DNA from: Monomorium pharaonis
Lineage: Eukaryota; Arthropoda; Insecta; Hymenoptera; Formicidae
Direction: 5' to 3'
DNA length: 64,000 nucleotides
NCBI RefSeq assembly: GCF_013373865.1
Contig: NC_050473.1
Location: forward strand, 23,049,838 to 23,113,837
The notes below the pieces were generated by a model that made no database searches, had not been told where the DNA came from, and saw nothing but the letters and a program-made list of their open reading frames with translations. The position numbers and the translations under genes are program-made. Of the stretch, positions 1 to 11,200 are shown piece by piece (the stretch's first letter is position 1; each line of letters starts with the position of its first letter).

Positions 1-1284
1 ACTCGCATTCGGCGTTGTCCTAGTACACTTATTTTACGCGGTCGCCTATTCCGCGGAACTCTAGCGCTATCTCTTTTGTGTACGAATTAAGTCGCGGAGA
101 TCTTAGCCTCACGGTGGCTGAGAGTTTACAAGTTAATCTACAGTCTCGCTGACTGCTTTTATAGGCAGTCGAGCCGCCGCCCGCTGCCTCGCCGTCTCCG
201 CCAATCAGCGGTCGCGTCACGTCTCTTCGTGATGTTCGCCCAATGGGCGTGCGCGGCTGCCCCCGGCGTTGTCTCGGCTCGTCTCGCTCGCTGCGCCCAA
301 TCGGCGTGCAGGGATTTTGCGTCTGAATGCGCCTTCCCTCCACTAGCCGATCGGCCAATCCCGTCATTCGGAATTCAGCTCGCTCGCTGTTCGTATCGTG
401 TGGTGCACTATCTGGTGCCACCACTCTGCACTTTTCGTTAATGCTCTTATTTTTTAGGTTATGTTTACAGACTTCGTTTCTTACGTTACAATTCGCGAAG
501 TAACCGGCACCCACATGCAAAACGCATATGACATTAAGAATGTAGAAAATAAACTGAAAATAATAATTATTAAAGTTAACAGAAAATATTCTTGCAGTTC
601 GCTCTGCAAGTTACACATGATTTTTCATGCAAAATAAAATAATAAATTTATCGCGAATTAAACTTGCGACGTTCTCGCGAAATTAAGCCTAATCGCTAAC
701 TTAAAATAATAAAGTTGTTAATAATAAAAAAAAAATATTAATGTAACTTTATTTCTCGCTGTCACTGAACAAAAAATAACTCTGAGATGCGAAATCAACG
801 CAAATGTTAACGCTTTCACTTATTAAAGTATCAACGCGCAATAATAAAAATATAAAATAATATTGCAAAATACGTAACCTAAGATTTCGACGCTTTTGGA
901 CATGCGCTCGTCTTACGTAAATTTTAACGCAAAATATTTAAATCGGTCAGTAGTCTGACGCAAACAACAATAAGAATTAAAATAATACTTGAAAACGTAA
1001 TTAGGTAAATAAACACAAATAATTAGGTAAATAAGAAAATAATAAGATAAATCAACGACTTTACGCGGGATCGCGTTTTTGAACTAAATAAACATGCAAA
1101 CGCTCTTTTACTTCTTTATACGCGTGTCGTCGATCCTCTTCAGCTTAACGGACGTTGGTCTGGTGGTGGACTGCGCCTTCCTCGGGGTCGTCGTAGTCGA
1201 CAGACTTCCGTCCTCTCGCTCGGCTTCGCTCGTCGTCGGCGTGCGCTGCGTCTCGCTAAGGAGTTGTCGTACCGTCGGTTGCAA
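1..1284. other. Unassigned non-satellite segment left of the satellite
   Basis: This stretch shows no convincing coding region. Positions 1-440 are GC-rich and contain a promoter-like arrangement reading leftward (separate entry). Positions 540-1080 are AT-rich with A runs, and 1090-1284 are GC-rich again. It joins the satellite abruptly at about 1285, inside the monomer just before the word GTTTCATATTTGG. By analogy with the other insertions in the satellite this may be the end of another minus-strand LTR whose remainder lies outside the window, but I see no clear TG...CA terminus or target duplication. Minus-strand reading frames of 163 and 78 residues exist here but are arginine-rich, follow the GC bias and match nothing I recognise. 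Confidence 0.4.
150..372 (-). promoter_or_regulatory. Candidate minus-strand promoter with TATA box and CCAAT-type motifs
   Basis: On the minus strand a perfect TATAAAAG occupies 156-163, followed about 10 bases later by a TCAGC initiator-like word. Upstream in that orientation are four CCAAT/ATTGG motifs (near 201, 238, 297 and 352). The arrangement resembles an LTR U3 promoter. Transcription would run leftward out of the window, so the product is not visible. Confidence 0.4.
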
Positions 1285-3624
1285 GGTTTCATATTTGGAC
1301 TCGTATGTAGTGCGTTTTGCTACATTTGTAATCGAAACGTTCAAAATTTATGGATTTCACATAAAAACAAGAACTTTTTAACGTTAGGCACTGTATGGAC
1401 ATCAGATTTCATGTTCGGAGACGTATGTAGTGCTTTTTGATACAATTGTAGTCGAAACGTTCAAAACTCATCGTTTTTACCTAAAAACAGGAACTTTTTT
1501 AATGTTAGGCACTATATGGACATCAGATTTCATATTTGGAATCGTATGTAGTGCTTTTCGATACATTTGTAGTCGAACATTCAAAACTCATCGTTTTTAT
1601 CTAAAAACAAGCATTTTTTAACGTTAAGCACTGTATGGACATCAGATTTCATATTTGGAATCGTATGTAATGATTTTTGATACATTTGCAATGTAATCGT
1701 TTAAAACTCACGGTTTTTACCTAAATAGAGAAATTTTTTAACGTTAAGCACTGTTTGGACATCAGGTTTCATATTTGGAATCGTATGTAGTGCTTTTCGA
1801 TACATTTGTAGTCGAATCGATCAAAACTCATCGTTTTTACGTAAAAACAAAAACTTTTTTAATGTTAGGCACTGTATGGGCATCAGGTTTCATATTTGGA
1901 ATCGTATGTAGTCCTTTCCGATACATTTGCAGGCGAATCGTTCAAAACTCACCGTTTTTACCTGAAAATAGGAACTTTTTAACGTTAGGCACTGTATGGA
2001 CATCAGGTTTCATATTTGGAATCGTATGTAGTGTTTTTCGATACATTTGTAGTCGAACCGTTCAAAACTCAACGTTTTTACTGAAAAACAAAAACTTTTT
2101 AACGTTAGGCACTGTTTGGACATCAGATGTCATGTTTGGACTCGTATGTAGTGCTTTCTGATACATTTGTAGTCGATTCGTTCAAACTCATTGTTTTTAC
2201 CTAAAAACAAGAACTTTTTTAATGTTAGCCACTGCATGGACATCAGGTTTCATATTTGGAATCGTATGTAGTGTTTTTCGATACATTTGTAGTCGAATCG
2301 TTCAAAACTCACTGTTTTTACCTAAAAAAAGAATTTTTTAAAGTTAGGCACTGTATGGACATCAGATTTCATATTTGGAATCGTATGTAGTGCTTTTCGA
2401 TACATTTGCAGTCGAATCGTTCAAAACTCACCGTTTCTACCTAAATATAGGATTTTTTCAACGTTAGGCACTGTTTGGACATCAGGTTTCATATTTGGAC
2501 TTGTATGTAGTTGTTTTTAGGGCTTTTCGATACATTTGTAGTCGAAACGTTCAAAACTCATTGTTTTTACCTAAAAACAAGAACTTTTTAACGTTAGGCA
2601 CTATATGGACATCAGATTTCATATTTGGAATCGTATGTAGTGCTCTTCGATACATTTGTAGTCGAATCGTTCAAAACTCATCGTTTTTACATAAAAACAA
2701 AAATTTTTGAACGTTAGGCACTGTATGGACATCAGATTTTATATTTGGAATCTTATGTAGTTCTTTCCGATACATTTGCAGGCGAATCGTTCAAAACTCA
2801 CCGTTTTTACCTGAAAATAGGAACTTTTTAACGTTAGGCACTGTATGGACATCAGGTTTCATATTTGGAATCGTATGTAGTGTTTTTCGATACATTTGTA
2901 GTCGAATCGTTCAAAACTCATCGTTTTTTCCTAAAAACAGAAATTTTTGAACATTAGGCACTGTATGGACATCAGGTTTCATATTTGGAATCGTATGTAG
3001 TGTTTTCGATACATTTGTAGTCGAACTGTTCAAAACTCATCGTTTTTACTGAAAAACAAAAACTTTTTAACGTTAGGCACTGTTTGGACATCAGATGTCA
3101 TGTTTGGACTCGTATGTAGTGCTTTCTGATACATTTGTAGTCGATTCGTTCAAACTCATTGTTTTTACCTAAAAACAAGAACTTTTTTAATGTTAGCCAC
3201 TGCATGGACATCAGGTTTTATATTTGGAATCGTATGTAGTGTTTTTCGATACATTTGTAGTCGAATCGTTCAAAACTCACCGTTTCTACCTAAATATAGG
3301 AATTTTTTAACGTTAGGCACTGTTTGGACATCAGGTATCATATTTGGACTTGTATATAGTTGTTTTTCGAGTTTTTCGATACATTTGTAGTCGAATCGTC
3401 CAAAACTCATTGTTTTTACCTAAAAAAAGAACTTTTTAAAGTTAGGCACTGTATGGACATCAGATTTCATATTTGGAATCGTATGTAGTGCTTTCCAATA
3501 CATTTGCAGGCGAATCGTTCAAATCTCACCGTTTTTACCTGAAAATAGGAACTTTTTAACGTTAGGCACTGTTTGGACATCAGGTTTCATATTTGGACTC
3601 GTATGTAGTGCTTTTCGATACATT
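1285..3624. repeat. Satellite array 1 (about 120-bp monomers, roughly 19 copies)
   Basis: Head-to-tail monomers of about 120 bp, each containing recognisable blocks: GTTAGGCACTGTATGGACAT, CATATTTGGAATCGTATGTA, CTTTTCGATACATTTGTAGT and a T-rich segment before the next unit. Monomers here differ from each other more than those of array 2, as expected near the edge of an array. Short open frames across it (for example 1775-2161) repeat the same peptide because the monomer is close to a multiple of three; they are not genes. The array is cut at 3624 by LTR-A copy 1 and resumes at 37972. Confidence 0.95.
3621..3624. repeat. Target-site duplication CATT, left side of LTR-A copy 1
   Basis: CATT directly precedes the TGTTACG terminus at 3625 and is repeated at 37972-37975 directly after the ...GTCACA terminus, where the satellite monomer resumes in phase. 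A 4-bp duplication is typical of Gypsy/errantivirus-type integrases. Confidence 0.85.
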
Positions 3625-3810
3625 TGTTACGTCCCGGGCGCGCGGGAGGGGCGGCGTTGCCGATATTCTCCCGTAGCCGGAGAAGAGGGGGAAAAAGGTT
3701 AGAGGAACAGAGTCGAGCGGTCCACCGTTCCTCTGGAATTTAAGTAGTGGCAGGCAAATTCGGGCAATTTCACGATAAAACAAAAAAAACAAAAAAACTT
3801 ATTCGCGACG

Positions 3811-3816
3811 TTTATT
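3811..3816 (-). terminator. Polyadenylation signal overlapping the ORF C stop (copy 1)
   Basis: AATAAA on the minus strand overlaps the last codons of ORF C and is followed, in that orientation, by a T-rich tract interrupted by G (about 3774-3800), as expected for a cleavage and polyadenylation site. Copy 2 has the same arrangement at 54356-54361. Confidence 0.55.
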
Positions 3817-4231
3817 CGGAGGAGTTTACGTCTGTCTGTGAAATCGCGATTAACGTGGGTCGTTCAGAATTGTACGGATCGTCTCCCGTTAGATTTAGGT
3901 ATTGTATAAAATCGCTTAAAATATCGTTGCAGATAAGGCATTCATCGAGGAGTCTAAAAATCGTTAAACGCGTTGAGCAGGATATACACGCGTCGTAGCA
4001 TTGAGTAAATCCGATATGAACGGCGTGTCTTCGTTTCAAAACGTAGGATGAGCGGACTTCCCTAGAGGCGCGGATATAACACGCGGAACAGATTATATGT
4101 TCTACGTCACGGCGGTGTTGGTAAATTCGCGAGACAGAACATCTAGCAGACGCGATCCATGCGTGATAAAGGGCTGAACGTGCGTTCGGGTTGAAGGTCG
4201 CCGGAGAATAAAGCGAACGCGGAGGGCACAT
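3812..4231 (-). CDS. LTR-A ORF C, Cys-rich protein of 139 residues (copy 1)
   Basis: I do not recognise this protein. It has paired cysteines: a CSAC near residue 50, a cluster reading CYDACISC around residues 83-90, and CLIC around 104-107. That spacing suggests a metal-binding fold. The C-terminal third is acidic and polar. The start is an ATG 18 bases after the stop of ORF B, so the two are probably on one transcript, with ORF C reached by re-initiation or leaky scanning. The stop overlaps an AATAAA. Against copy 2 (53941-54360) I see two amino-acid changes (Ile/Ser and Arg/Trp, within six residues of each other) alongside synonymous changes. The lack of any break in either copy supports a real gene. 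Confidence 0.55.
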   Translation of the reverse strand: MCPPRSLYSPATFNPNARSALYHAWIASARCSVSRIYQHRRDVEHIICSACYIRASREVRSSYVLKRRHAVHIGFTQCYDACISCSTRLTIFRLLDECLICNDILSDFIQYLNLTGDDPYNSERPTLIAISQTDVNSSE

Positions 4232-4249
4232 AACTCGCTCGTTCTTTCT

Positions 4250-4675
4250 TTACTCGGTGTCCTCGTCAGAATCGGAAAAACGATACGGAGATATAGACCG
4301 TGCGACGGTTACGGTAATCGGAATATTATAAAAAGGAGTGTGATAACGCGCGGAAAGGGCAGGTATTATGAACGACTCAAATTTCGCGGTACAATCGCTG
4401 CAATTGTCGTATGAGACAGTAGTATTTAAGATTACGCAGCATTCGGAGCACTCTTCATATATAGGACTAGTACCGCAGTGGATATAGTGACGGATTTCTT
4501 CGTTGTAATTGCTAGGGTCAGATTGATCGCCGATGCAATCGTGACAGAGAATTGAATTATTAAGGCGATTTCGAAAAAGGAAAACTTTATTGCACGAAAT
4601 TATCTCGTTTGTGATTCCGCGTGAACGAAGAGGAATTTCGTACTTTCGCGGGGAAACGCGATTAATCACGCCCAT
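4250..4675 (-). CDS. LTR-A ORF B, Cys-rich protein of 141 residues (copy 1)
   Basis: Unrecognised protein with zinc-ribbon-like cysteine pairs: CHDC around residues 44-47, HC near 67, CSECC around 77-81 and CSDC around 93-96, then an acidic C-terminus ending in Ser/Asp/Glu. Its product is identical to the copy 2 product (53497-53922), and at least one DNA difference between them is synonymous (a TCT/TCG serine codon). Together with the open frame this suggests coding constraint until recently. It lies between ORF A and ORF C in one orientation. Role unknown. A nucleic-acid-binding or regulatory function would fit the cysteine pattern, but that is inference. Confidence 0.6.
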   Translation of the reverse strand: MGVINRVSPRKYEIPLRSRGITNEIISCNKVFLFRNRLNNSILCHDCIGDQSDPSNYNEEIRHYIHCGTSPIYEECSECCVILNTTVSYDNCSDCTAKFESFIIPALSARYHTPFYNIPITVTVARSISPYRFSDSDEDTE

Positions 4676-4887
4676 AATATTTGTGCGAGGCGCATATTAA
4701 ATATTAAATTTTACGCGGCGGTTAGAGAAATCACGGCGCTGAGTAGAGGGGAGACGTTTGACTCGAGTAGGCGGCTTTCTGCAGCGGCGGTAGTGGGGGA
4801 GCCGGAGCGATGCGACGGCGTCGTTGCGCGGCGTACAAAATGGCGCGAGGCACGCTCAGCCACGTGGCCGCGTAAAGATGGCGAGAC

Positions 4888-5361
4888 CTATTCTTCGCGA
4901 GATTCTAGGCACTCCGAATTCACTGTCCGGTATTGAGAATTTATCCAGGCACTTACCCTATTTTTGGATGCGTAGAACTCGTACCTTGGATCCTCCTTAG
5001 AAATATGCGTCACGTCGACAGGTCGCTTCCCAACGGAGATTCGTACTAGCTTGTACGGAATGTGCTCAGGGACGTCCTTCTCTGTCGATGGGCGAGTGGT
5101 GTAGGCAGCAAAGCGCGGGTCTTCGGCAGGAATGTCTGACGGCCTGATGCGAGGCACGTGGAAAATGATAGGCACTAATTTGTAATCACTGACTCTAACT
5201 GGCAAGGATGAGAGCGCTTCGGTTTTATCCGCGACCGCGTACACATAATCTCCTTCTACACCGAGGTAGTGGAGAAATCCGTGAGTAGGTAATGTCTGGT
5301 ATAATTGTGCTTTGACTCTGCGAACTTGATATTTACGTCCGCCACGTCGCTGTTTCGGCAT
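4888..5361 (-). CDS. LTR-A ORF A, 157-residue protein with basic N-terminus (copy 1)
   Basis: Unrecognised protein. The first 20 residues are strongly basic (KQRRGGRK then VRR), followed by a compact-looking domain rich in Val, Pro and Arg. Two similar phrases, IPAEDPRFAAYT and ISKEDPRYEFYA, lie about 45 residues apart and suggest an internal duplication. The ATG follows an AT-rich stretch and is the first in-frame start. A good splice donor (GGGTAAGT) lies inside the 3' part of the ORF, so the C-terminus could be replaced by splicing. Copy 2 lacks two codons (Val-Tyr) near residue 40 and is otherwise intact. Function unknown. Confidence 0.6.
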   Translation of the reverse strand: MPKQRRGGRKYQVRRVKAQLYQTLPTHGFLHYLGVEGDYVYAVADKTEALSSLPVRVSDYKLVPIIFHVPRIRPSDIPAEDPRFAAYTTRPSTEKDVPEHIPYKLVRISVGKRPVDVTHISKEDPRYEFYASKNRVSAWINSQYRTVNSECLESREE

Positions 5362-5762
5362 TCGTGATGAAAATATTTTTATGATAGCGAAGAGAATAAT
5401 AATTCGTACTTATTTTAAAATGGCAACAATGAACCTACGATAAATCAGGACTGAAACAGTCGTCGCAGACCGTGCGGGTCAGCTGTACCGATGGCTCTTA
5501 CTCACAGTCTCTGATTAATCGAGTGTATATTCGAGTAAAGACTTGAAATTAATTTGTTTTATAATATCCAAGATTATGTTCATCACGAATTCGAATGAGA
5601 GGAGAGGTAATTGTTGGAATAAAAGGAAATACGAGTTTCACTAAATATTCAGTATATTTACGATCTTAAATTTACAATTAAATTATTGAAACACAGGATT
5701 TACAGCGCGGTGTTATTAGTATTTGAATATAAAAACGTCGGTTATTATCTGTGATCGCTAGT

Positions 5763-6080
5763 AAGTATTCTAAACATACGCAAAAGTGATATTCTAAATT
5801 CGGAATGGAAGTATTCTAAGGTAAAGAATGAAAATATTCTAAGTTTGTAATAGAAATATTCTAAGTTCGAAATAGTAAAGAATGAAAATATTCTAAGTTC
5901 GAAATAGTAAAGAATGAAAATATTCTAAGTTCGAAATGGAAAATATTCTAAGTTTGAAATGGAAATAATCTAAGTTTGAAATAGAAATATTCTAAGTTGG
6001 AAATGGAAATAATCTAAGTTTGAAATGGAAATATTCTAAGTTGGAAATGGAAATAATCTAAGTTTGAAATGGAAGAAATA
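5763..6080 (-). repeat. Minisatellite of 20-35-bp units in LTR-A copy 1
   Basis: Imperfect tandem units built around GAAATATTCTAAGTT with GAAATGGAAATA or GTAAAGAATGAAAATA spacers, about 14 occurrences of the TCTAAGTT core. The same tract is present in reverse orientation in copy 2 (52085-52405), with small length differences, so it belongs to the element. Confidence 0.85.
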
Positions 6081-6304
6081 GAAGGATTGAGACACTCTGT
6101 TCTAAGTCTGATCTGCTCTTTCCACAATCTAAATCTGAGGCTCTGGTCCTCTTGCATAAGAATATATATCGTTGCATAACCCTTCCTCGTGCATATCCCA
6201 CCCTCGTCTCTTTTTCGGCGGCTCGTTGCGTAACGCTCGAGCACGAGGTTTCGCTGTTTTGGGGATGCACCAGTAAGGGTGGGGGTGTAGTGGATTAGCA
6301 GAGT

Positions 6305-6445
6305 GTTACAAAATAGTGGTAGTGGGAGTACGGATGCTGTATGCGAGAGATAGTAATAGTGGGAGTACGGACGCCGTATGCGAGAAGTAGAAATGGTGAG
6401 AATACGGACGCCGTGTGCAGGAGGAATAGTAGTGGGAGTAGAGAC
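6305..6445 (-). repeat. Short tandem repeat of about 46 bp (three units) in LTR-A copy 1
   Basis: Units read AGTGGGAGTACGGACGCCGT followed by ATGCGAGA and an A/G-rich joiner. Copy 2 (about 51760-51870) has part of one unit missing, a replication-slippage difference between the two copies. The stretch 6446-6860 that follows is AT-rich and shows no gene. Confidence 0.75.
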
Positions 6446-6855
6446 GCAGTACAGTCGTTGTTTCTTTCTTTGTCGCTCTTACGATTTCCTATTCTATTGT
6501 CGCATACTTATGCTAGAAACGCATACATAAGGATTAATATACTCTATGAGCGCGCGCATATTGCGGAATTATGCTAATAAGATAATATAGAACTTAACAA
6601 TGCTTATGCGCAAATTAGTTGTTACATACAAATATTAATAGTAAAAAACATACACAACTTAATAATAGAATTGTAGTATTTAAAATAATATATTCGGTGC
6701 AACTTAATACTCGTATAATTATGCGCAAAATAATAATAACGTTACAATAATTGTACGCGAGAATAAAAATAGAAAATAATGCATAATTAATTAATATGTA
6801 ATATTAATACAATTAATAATAGTAGTGTTGTTCGCGAATTAATAATGGTGGTTTT

Positions 6856-6860
6856 ATATA
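6856..6860. repeat. Target-site duplication ATATA, left side of the copia element
   Basis: ATATA precedes the copia LTR at 6861 and recurs at 37851-37855 after the other LTR. The uninterrupted LTR-A copy 2 has a single GTATA at the matching place (reverse complement, near 51327), which confirms the insertion point. Five bases is the usual copia duplication. Confidence 0.9.
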
Positions 6861-7134
6861 TGTCGGTTGAGAGGCTTTGCAGAGGTCCGTGAGCCGGGCC
6901 TCCTCCCCCCTTTGTGTAACCATAGCGCTGTGCGCGCGGCGGCGCGCCTGCGCGGCGCGGCACACACGTGCAACCGATCGTGCCGGTAGTAACAGCGCAG
7001 CAGCATTATATCGAGTCGTATCGTGTAGCGGTTTGTGCATACGTGTGATATATATATAATAAAGAGTTTTTCAGAGACATTGAACAATCCGAGTGTTTAT
7101 TCCCGACCGTTCCTAAAGAGACTATAGTCCTACA
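6861..7134 (+). repeat. Copia 5' LTR (274 bp)
   Basis: Begins TGTCGGTTGAG and ends AGTCCTACA. It is the same length as, and appears identical to, the LTR at 37577-37850. It has a GC-rich U3, a TATATATATA tract near 7049-7058 and AATAAA at 7058-7063. Confidence 0.95.
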
Positions 7135-7150
7135 GGTTACGGGCCCAGGG
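7135..7150 (+). promoter_or_regulatory. Copia primer-binding site (initiator tRNA-Met, internal region)
   Basis: GGTTACGGGCCCAG directly after the 5' LTR resembles the primer-binding site of Drosophila copia, which pairs with the anticodon region of a half-molecule of initiator tRNA-Met. One position appears to differ from the form I know. Confidence 0.75.
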
Positions 7151-7995
7151 CACGTATTTACTGCGTGAAAAGTGCGACGGGAGAGCACCGGATAAACCTT
7201 AGTGCGTATTAGAGAAGGCCTAAGAGAATTCTAGAAGGTAGGTACACAAGATCTCTGTTCTGACGAGAATTGAGAACGGTACTCAAAAATTAGAGAATTC
7301 TAGAAGATTAGAGATATAAGAGGACTATGCCAAAGAGTTAGAGATTTGATCAACAATGGTTTAGTCATAGAAAGAAGAAATAAATGCTGACCGCCAGGGG
7401 AATGAAAAGACGAGAAGCGGCATATACGCGGCGTGTCTATGCAAATCGGGTGTAAACAAAGACATTTGTTGTCTTTCTCTCGATGCTTAGACCGCGTGCG
7501 TGTGTCGCGGTGCTGAGTGCGCCATGTGCTCGTCAAGCTACCCGGCGCGTTAGAAACACTTGAAACTCGAGTTAAAGTTAGAGATTAGATGAATACAAAG
7601 AGATTAGATGAGTATAAAGATGCTAGAGAAAACTAAATCAAAGTTAATGTACACCGGGTCAGAAATCGAGTGTAACTTGCTGTGCGGTATGGCTCGATTG
7701 CTGAGGGAGGCCGGGCAAATCTGTATGTGTCCCATGCGTGTGCGTGATCAACCCAAGTCCCATAGATCTTTTCAGCAGTGCTGGAGGTCACATATCGGAG
7801 AGTGGTGTGCACGTATGGATGGCACTGCAGAGGCGCACAGTTTCCTGCTTTCAGTCTGTATTGAATTGCCGTGCGTTCTCTGCAGTCTCGAAGGCACAAG
7901 AAAATTTCTTCCTGCACTAAGAATATTAGAAGAGAATTGTCTCATATCTATCATTGTATATTGAAAACAACAATACAATTTAAATCCCGGTTCAG
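7151..7995 (+). other. Copia untranslated leader
   Basis: About 850 bp between the primer-binding site and the first Gag exon. It is rich in TTAGAG/AGAGATTAGA words that also pervade the coding region. Short frames on both strands (such as 7608-7964) have no recognisable content and are probably chance. Confidence 0.6.
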
Positions 7996-8146
7996 ATGTC
8001 GCAAGAAGATAAAGAGGACATTATATCACTAGAGGATGAGGATGTTCAGCGTCAACTAGTCGATTATGAAAGTGACGACGAACACAATAAGACGGTAGTG
8101 GAGATTAGAGAAAAAGAGATTGCATCTTTAGAGACTAGAGAAAAAG

Positions 8147-8298
8147 GTATGAGTATAAATATTTAATTAAAAGAATACAGCACGTTTCACATAATTAAAG
8201 GTAAGAGGTTAAAGAATAATTAAGAGATTAAGAGTTAGAAGTATTTATATGTATGTAAGCGTATAAATAAAATGTATACTAATTTAAATTTTTTTTAG
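8147..8298 (+). other. Candidate intron in the copia Gag N-terminus
   Basis: A 152-bp AT-rich stretch with stops in frame, flanked by AAAAAG|GTATGAGT and TTTTTTTAG|AAGAG, with a TACTAAT branch-point-like word at 8277-8283, 15 bases before the acceptor AG. Removing it keeps the downstream frame and supplies an ATG; without it the long frame has no ATG near its start. Confidence 0.65.
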
Positions 8299-11200
8299 AA
8301 GAGATAAAATTAGAGAAAACTAGAGGAACCATACCGAAAAAGCCAAAAGTATTAGAGAATATTGTCATACAAGAAAGTCGTCCGATCTTGCCAATTGGAA
8401 GCAAGATCTTGTATGAGAAACAGGAGAAATTAATTGCCAAAAACGATCTAGTGGCTGAAAAGATGCAGGCGTCGCTCAGCATGATAGAGAAGATCATGGA
8501 AGGAGCGAATAAGATGATGGAGAAGATGGTTAGAGTATCGGAGGTTAACTTAGAAGAACAAAGAATCAAACTTAGATGCTTAGAGGTAAATAAAAATAAC
8601 ACACAAAGTTTAGAGAATTTAGAGGAAAGCCATGTTCAAAAATCAAGAGAATTAGAGTTAAAAAATAAGAGAAAATTAGAGGAAATGATTCATGGATCTG
8701 AGAATAGAGAAAGGGAAGTAGCCAATGTTAAGAATTTAGAAGTAATTAAGAGTGTAATTAAAGGCGAACTGAACGATCAAAAGATAAATATTAAACGAGA
8801 ATATAAGCTGACGCAAAAATCCAACTTTGATCTTTGGTTAGATTATTTAAGATCGGAACTAATGAGTAACGATTTGCTAGATGTTATAGATATTAAAGTA
8901 AAGAGTCCGGAAAATCTCACAGAATCAAAGATGATTAAGAGAAACAATCTTGTCAGAGATATAATAATCAATCATTTAGACGAAGAATATCATAAGAGAA
9001 TTCTACATGAGCATGATTCTAAAGAAATTTTAAAGAGGCTAAGAAGTTATAAAAAGAGTGAGATGAACGTTACTCATACATCCGTAAGAGCTCGTTTGTA
9101 TCAGATGAAAATGAGAAAAGATGAAAAAGTAAGTGATTTTTGCGAACGCTTTGATTCTGTTGTTAGAGAATATGAGACATGTGAGGATGCAGTGCCTCTC
9201 ACTGAACAAGAAATCAGATCGTCATTCTATCAGGCAGTTTCTTCTATTGTACCTGAATTAAGAGGTGTTGATTTAATTAGAAGACAAACAAACCTGAGAG
9301 AAATGAATGTTGATGAAATAAAATCGTTCATGATGCAGTTAGAGGCAGAAAAGAGGTCCGAGTTAAGAGAGGAGCCTAGAGTCCAAAGGATCACCAGCGG
9401 AACCAAGGGTAAACCTGAAAGATGTTATCGATGTAATAAAGATGGACATTGGGCAAAAGACTGTCCACTAGTAGAGACCGACGCGTGGTTCTGCTATTAC
9501 TGCCAAAAGATCAAAAACCACAAAGGGGACGACTGCCCATACGTCAAAACTCAGACCATGGACAAATTTAGAGGAAAGAGGTATAAAAACAAAATGTCTT
9601 TTATCGAAAGAAAACAAAATAAGATTAAATTTGAACAAAAGGGCTTTAAGAGAAATGTTAGAAGTAAATCTTTTAAGAGGGAAAGTAAAGAGGATAAAAA
9701 GCCAAAGAAAACAACAAAAGTCACAGCTAAGGAAGAATCAGGTAAGAATAGGTTTTCAAAATGTTTAGATGATTCTAAAGAGCTAATTAACTTCATTGCC
9801 GATTCGGGAGCAACCGATCATATTGTAAATAAGAGTATAATTCTTTCAAATTTTGAGAAATGTAAAAATAGAGTCATTAAATGTGCAAACAAGAATGAAC
9901 TTGCTGACTTAATAATAGATGGCAAAGGAAATCTCATATTGCATGTAAATGAAAAAGAAGGAAAAGTCATTAAATTAACTAATGTAATTACAACAAAGGA
10001 TGTGTCCGAAAACTTATTGTCTTTAAGAAGGTTAGCAGACGCAGGGTTTAGCATTTATTTAGACGATAGAGTACTTAAAGTTTGTAATAAAACAACCAAT
10101 AGATTATTATTTGAAGGAATCTATGAAAAACCTAATTGGACAATACAATTTAGAACAAAAAGAAATAAAATAGAGATAAATGACGACAATGAATACGCTG
10201 TGTACTGTTGTAAGGCTAGAATAGTTTCACACAATGAGCATCCTGAACAATCGCAAGCAAACATTCAAAATGAAGAGATATCCCATTCGGAGGGAGAGTT
10301 TAGAGAAAATAAAAATGTTGGTCATGCGATTGGGAGGGAGAATGATAAGAAGCTCATAGATGTGAACGAGAGACTGGAGTGTGAACATAATACAGATCTC
10401 AGTCAAACTCTTAAATTAGAGGATATAGAGTCACTACAAGAGTTAGAGGAAATAATTGAGAGTCCAATAGTAGAGAAACCAAAGAGATTAGAGAAAATTA
10501 GTGAAGCTTTGTTATGGCACGCTAGACTAGGTCATGCTTCATTAAGTTACCTTAAGAGGCTACAAAAAGTAGAAAAGAGCTTAAAGAAAATAGAATTCGA
10601 CGATTCTATATTAGAGTGTGAGGTCTGTATTATGGCAAAGATGGAAAAGTTGCCTTTTAGAGAAACAAGGCAGAGAGCTCAAAAACCACTTCAAGTGATA
10701 CACACGGACATTATGGGTCCGATAAAGCCTGCATCCTATCCAGGACATAAGAGATTCATAATTATATTTATAGACGATTATTCCAGGTTAGCTAGAGCAT
10801 ACTCTTTAAAAACAAAAGATGAATCTGGAGAGGCTTTAGAGAAATATCTAGTATCTACTAGAAATATGTTGGCAAAAGAGGAAAAGGTGTGTTATGTCAT
10901 GTCAGACCAAGGTAAAGAGTTTATTGGAGGTAAGTTTAAAAACATACTTGAAAGAGAAAAGATAGAAGCTATCTTCTCACCACCCTACACGCCCGAACAT
11001 AATGGAGTTGCAGAGCGATTTAACAAAACGCTACAAGAAAAAATACGAGCATACATGTTCGATTCGGGATTACCTAAGAGTATGTGGGAGTTCGCAGCTG
11101 AAGCTGCTGTACATGTGTACAACAGATCTCCACACAAAACATTAGAGTATGAAGTCCCGTTAAAGATGTTCACACCAAAAACGAAATGTCATTATGAACA

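Noticed and set aside
29..520. 163-residue minus-strand frame
   Set aside because: Covers the promoter-like GC-rich block, arginine-rich through composition, no recognisable domain.
1430..3390. Several 60-128-residue frames with the recurring peptide FIFGIVCSAFRYICSR in array 1 (also throughout 38394-50180 and 54379-54873)
   Set aside because: They repeat with the 120-bp satellite monomer, drift into and out of frame with monomer length variants, and have no upstream signals. The frame at 54379 also crosses an LTR/satellite junction.
7608..7964. 118-residue frame in the copia leader
   Set aside because: No recognisable domain; overlapped by an equally long opposite-strand frame; upstream of the Gag exon.
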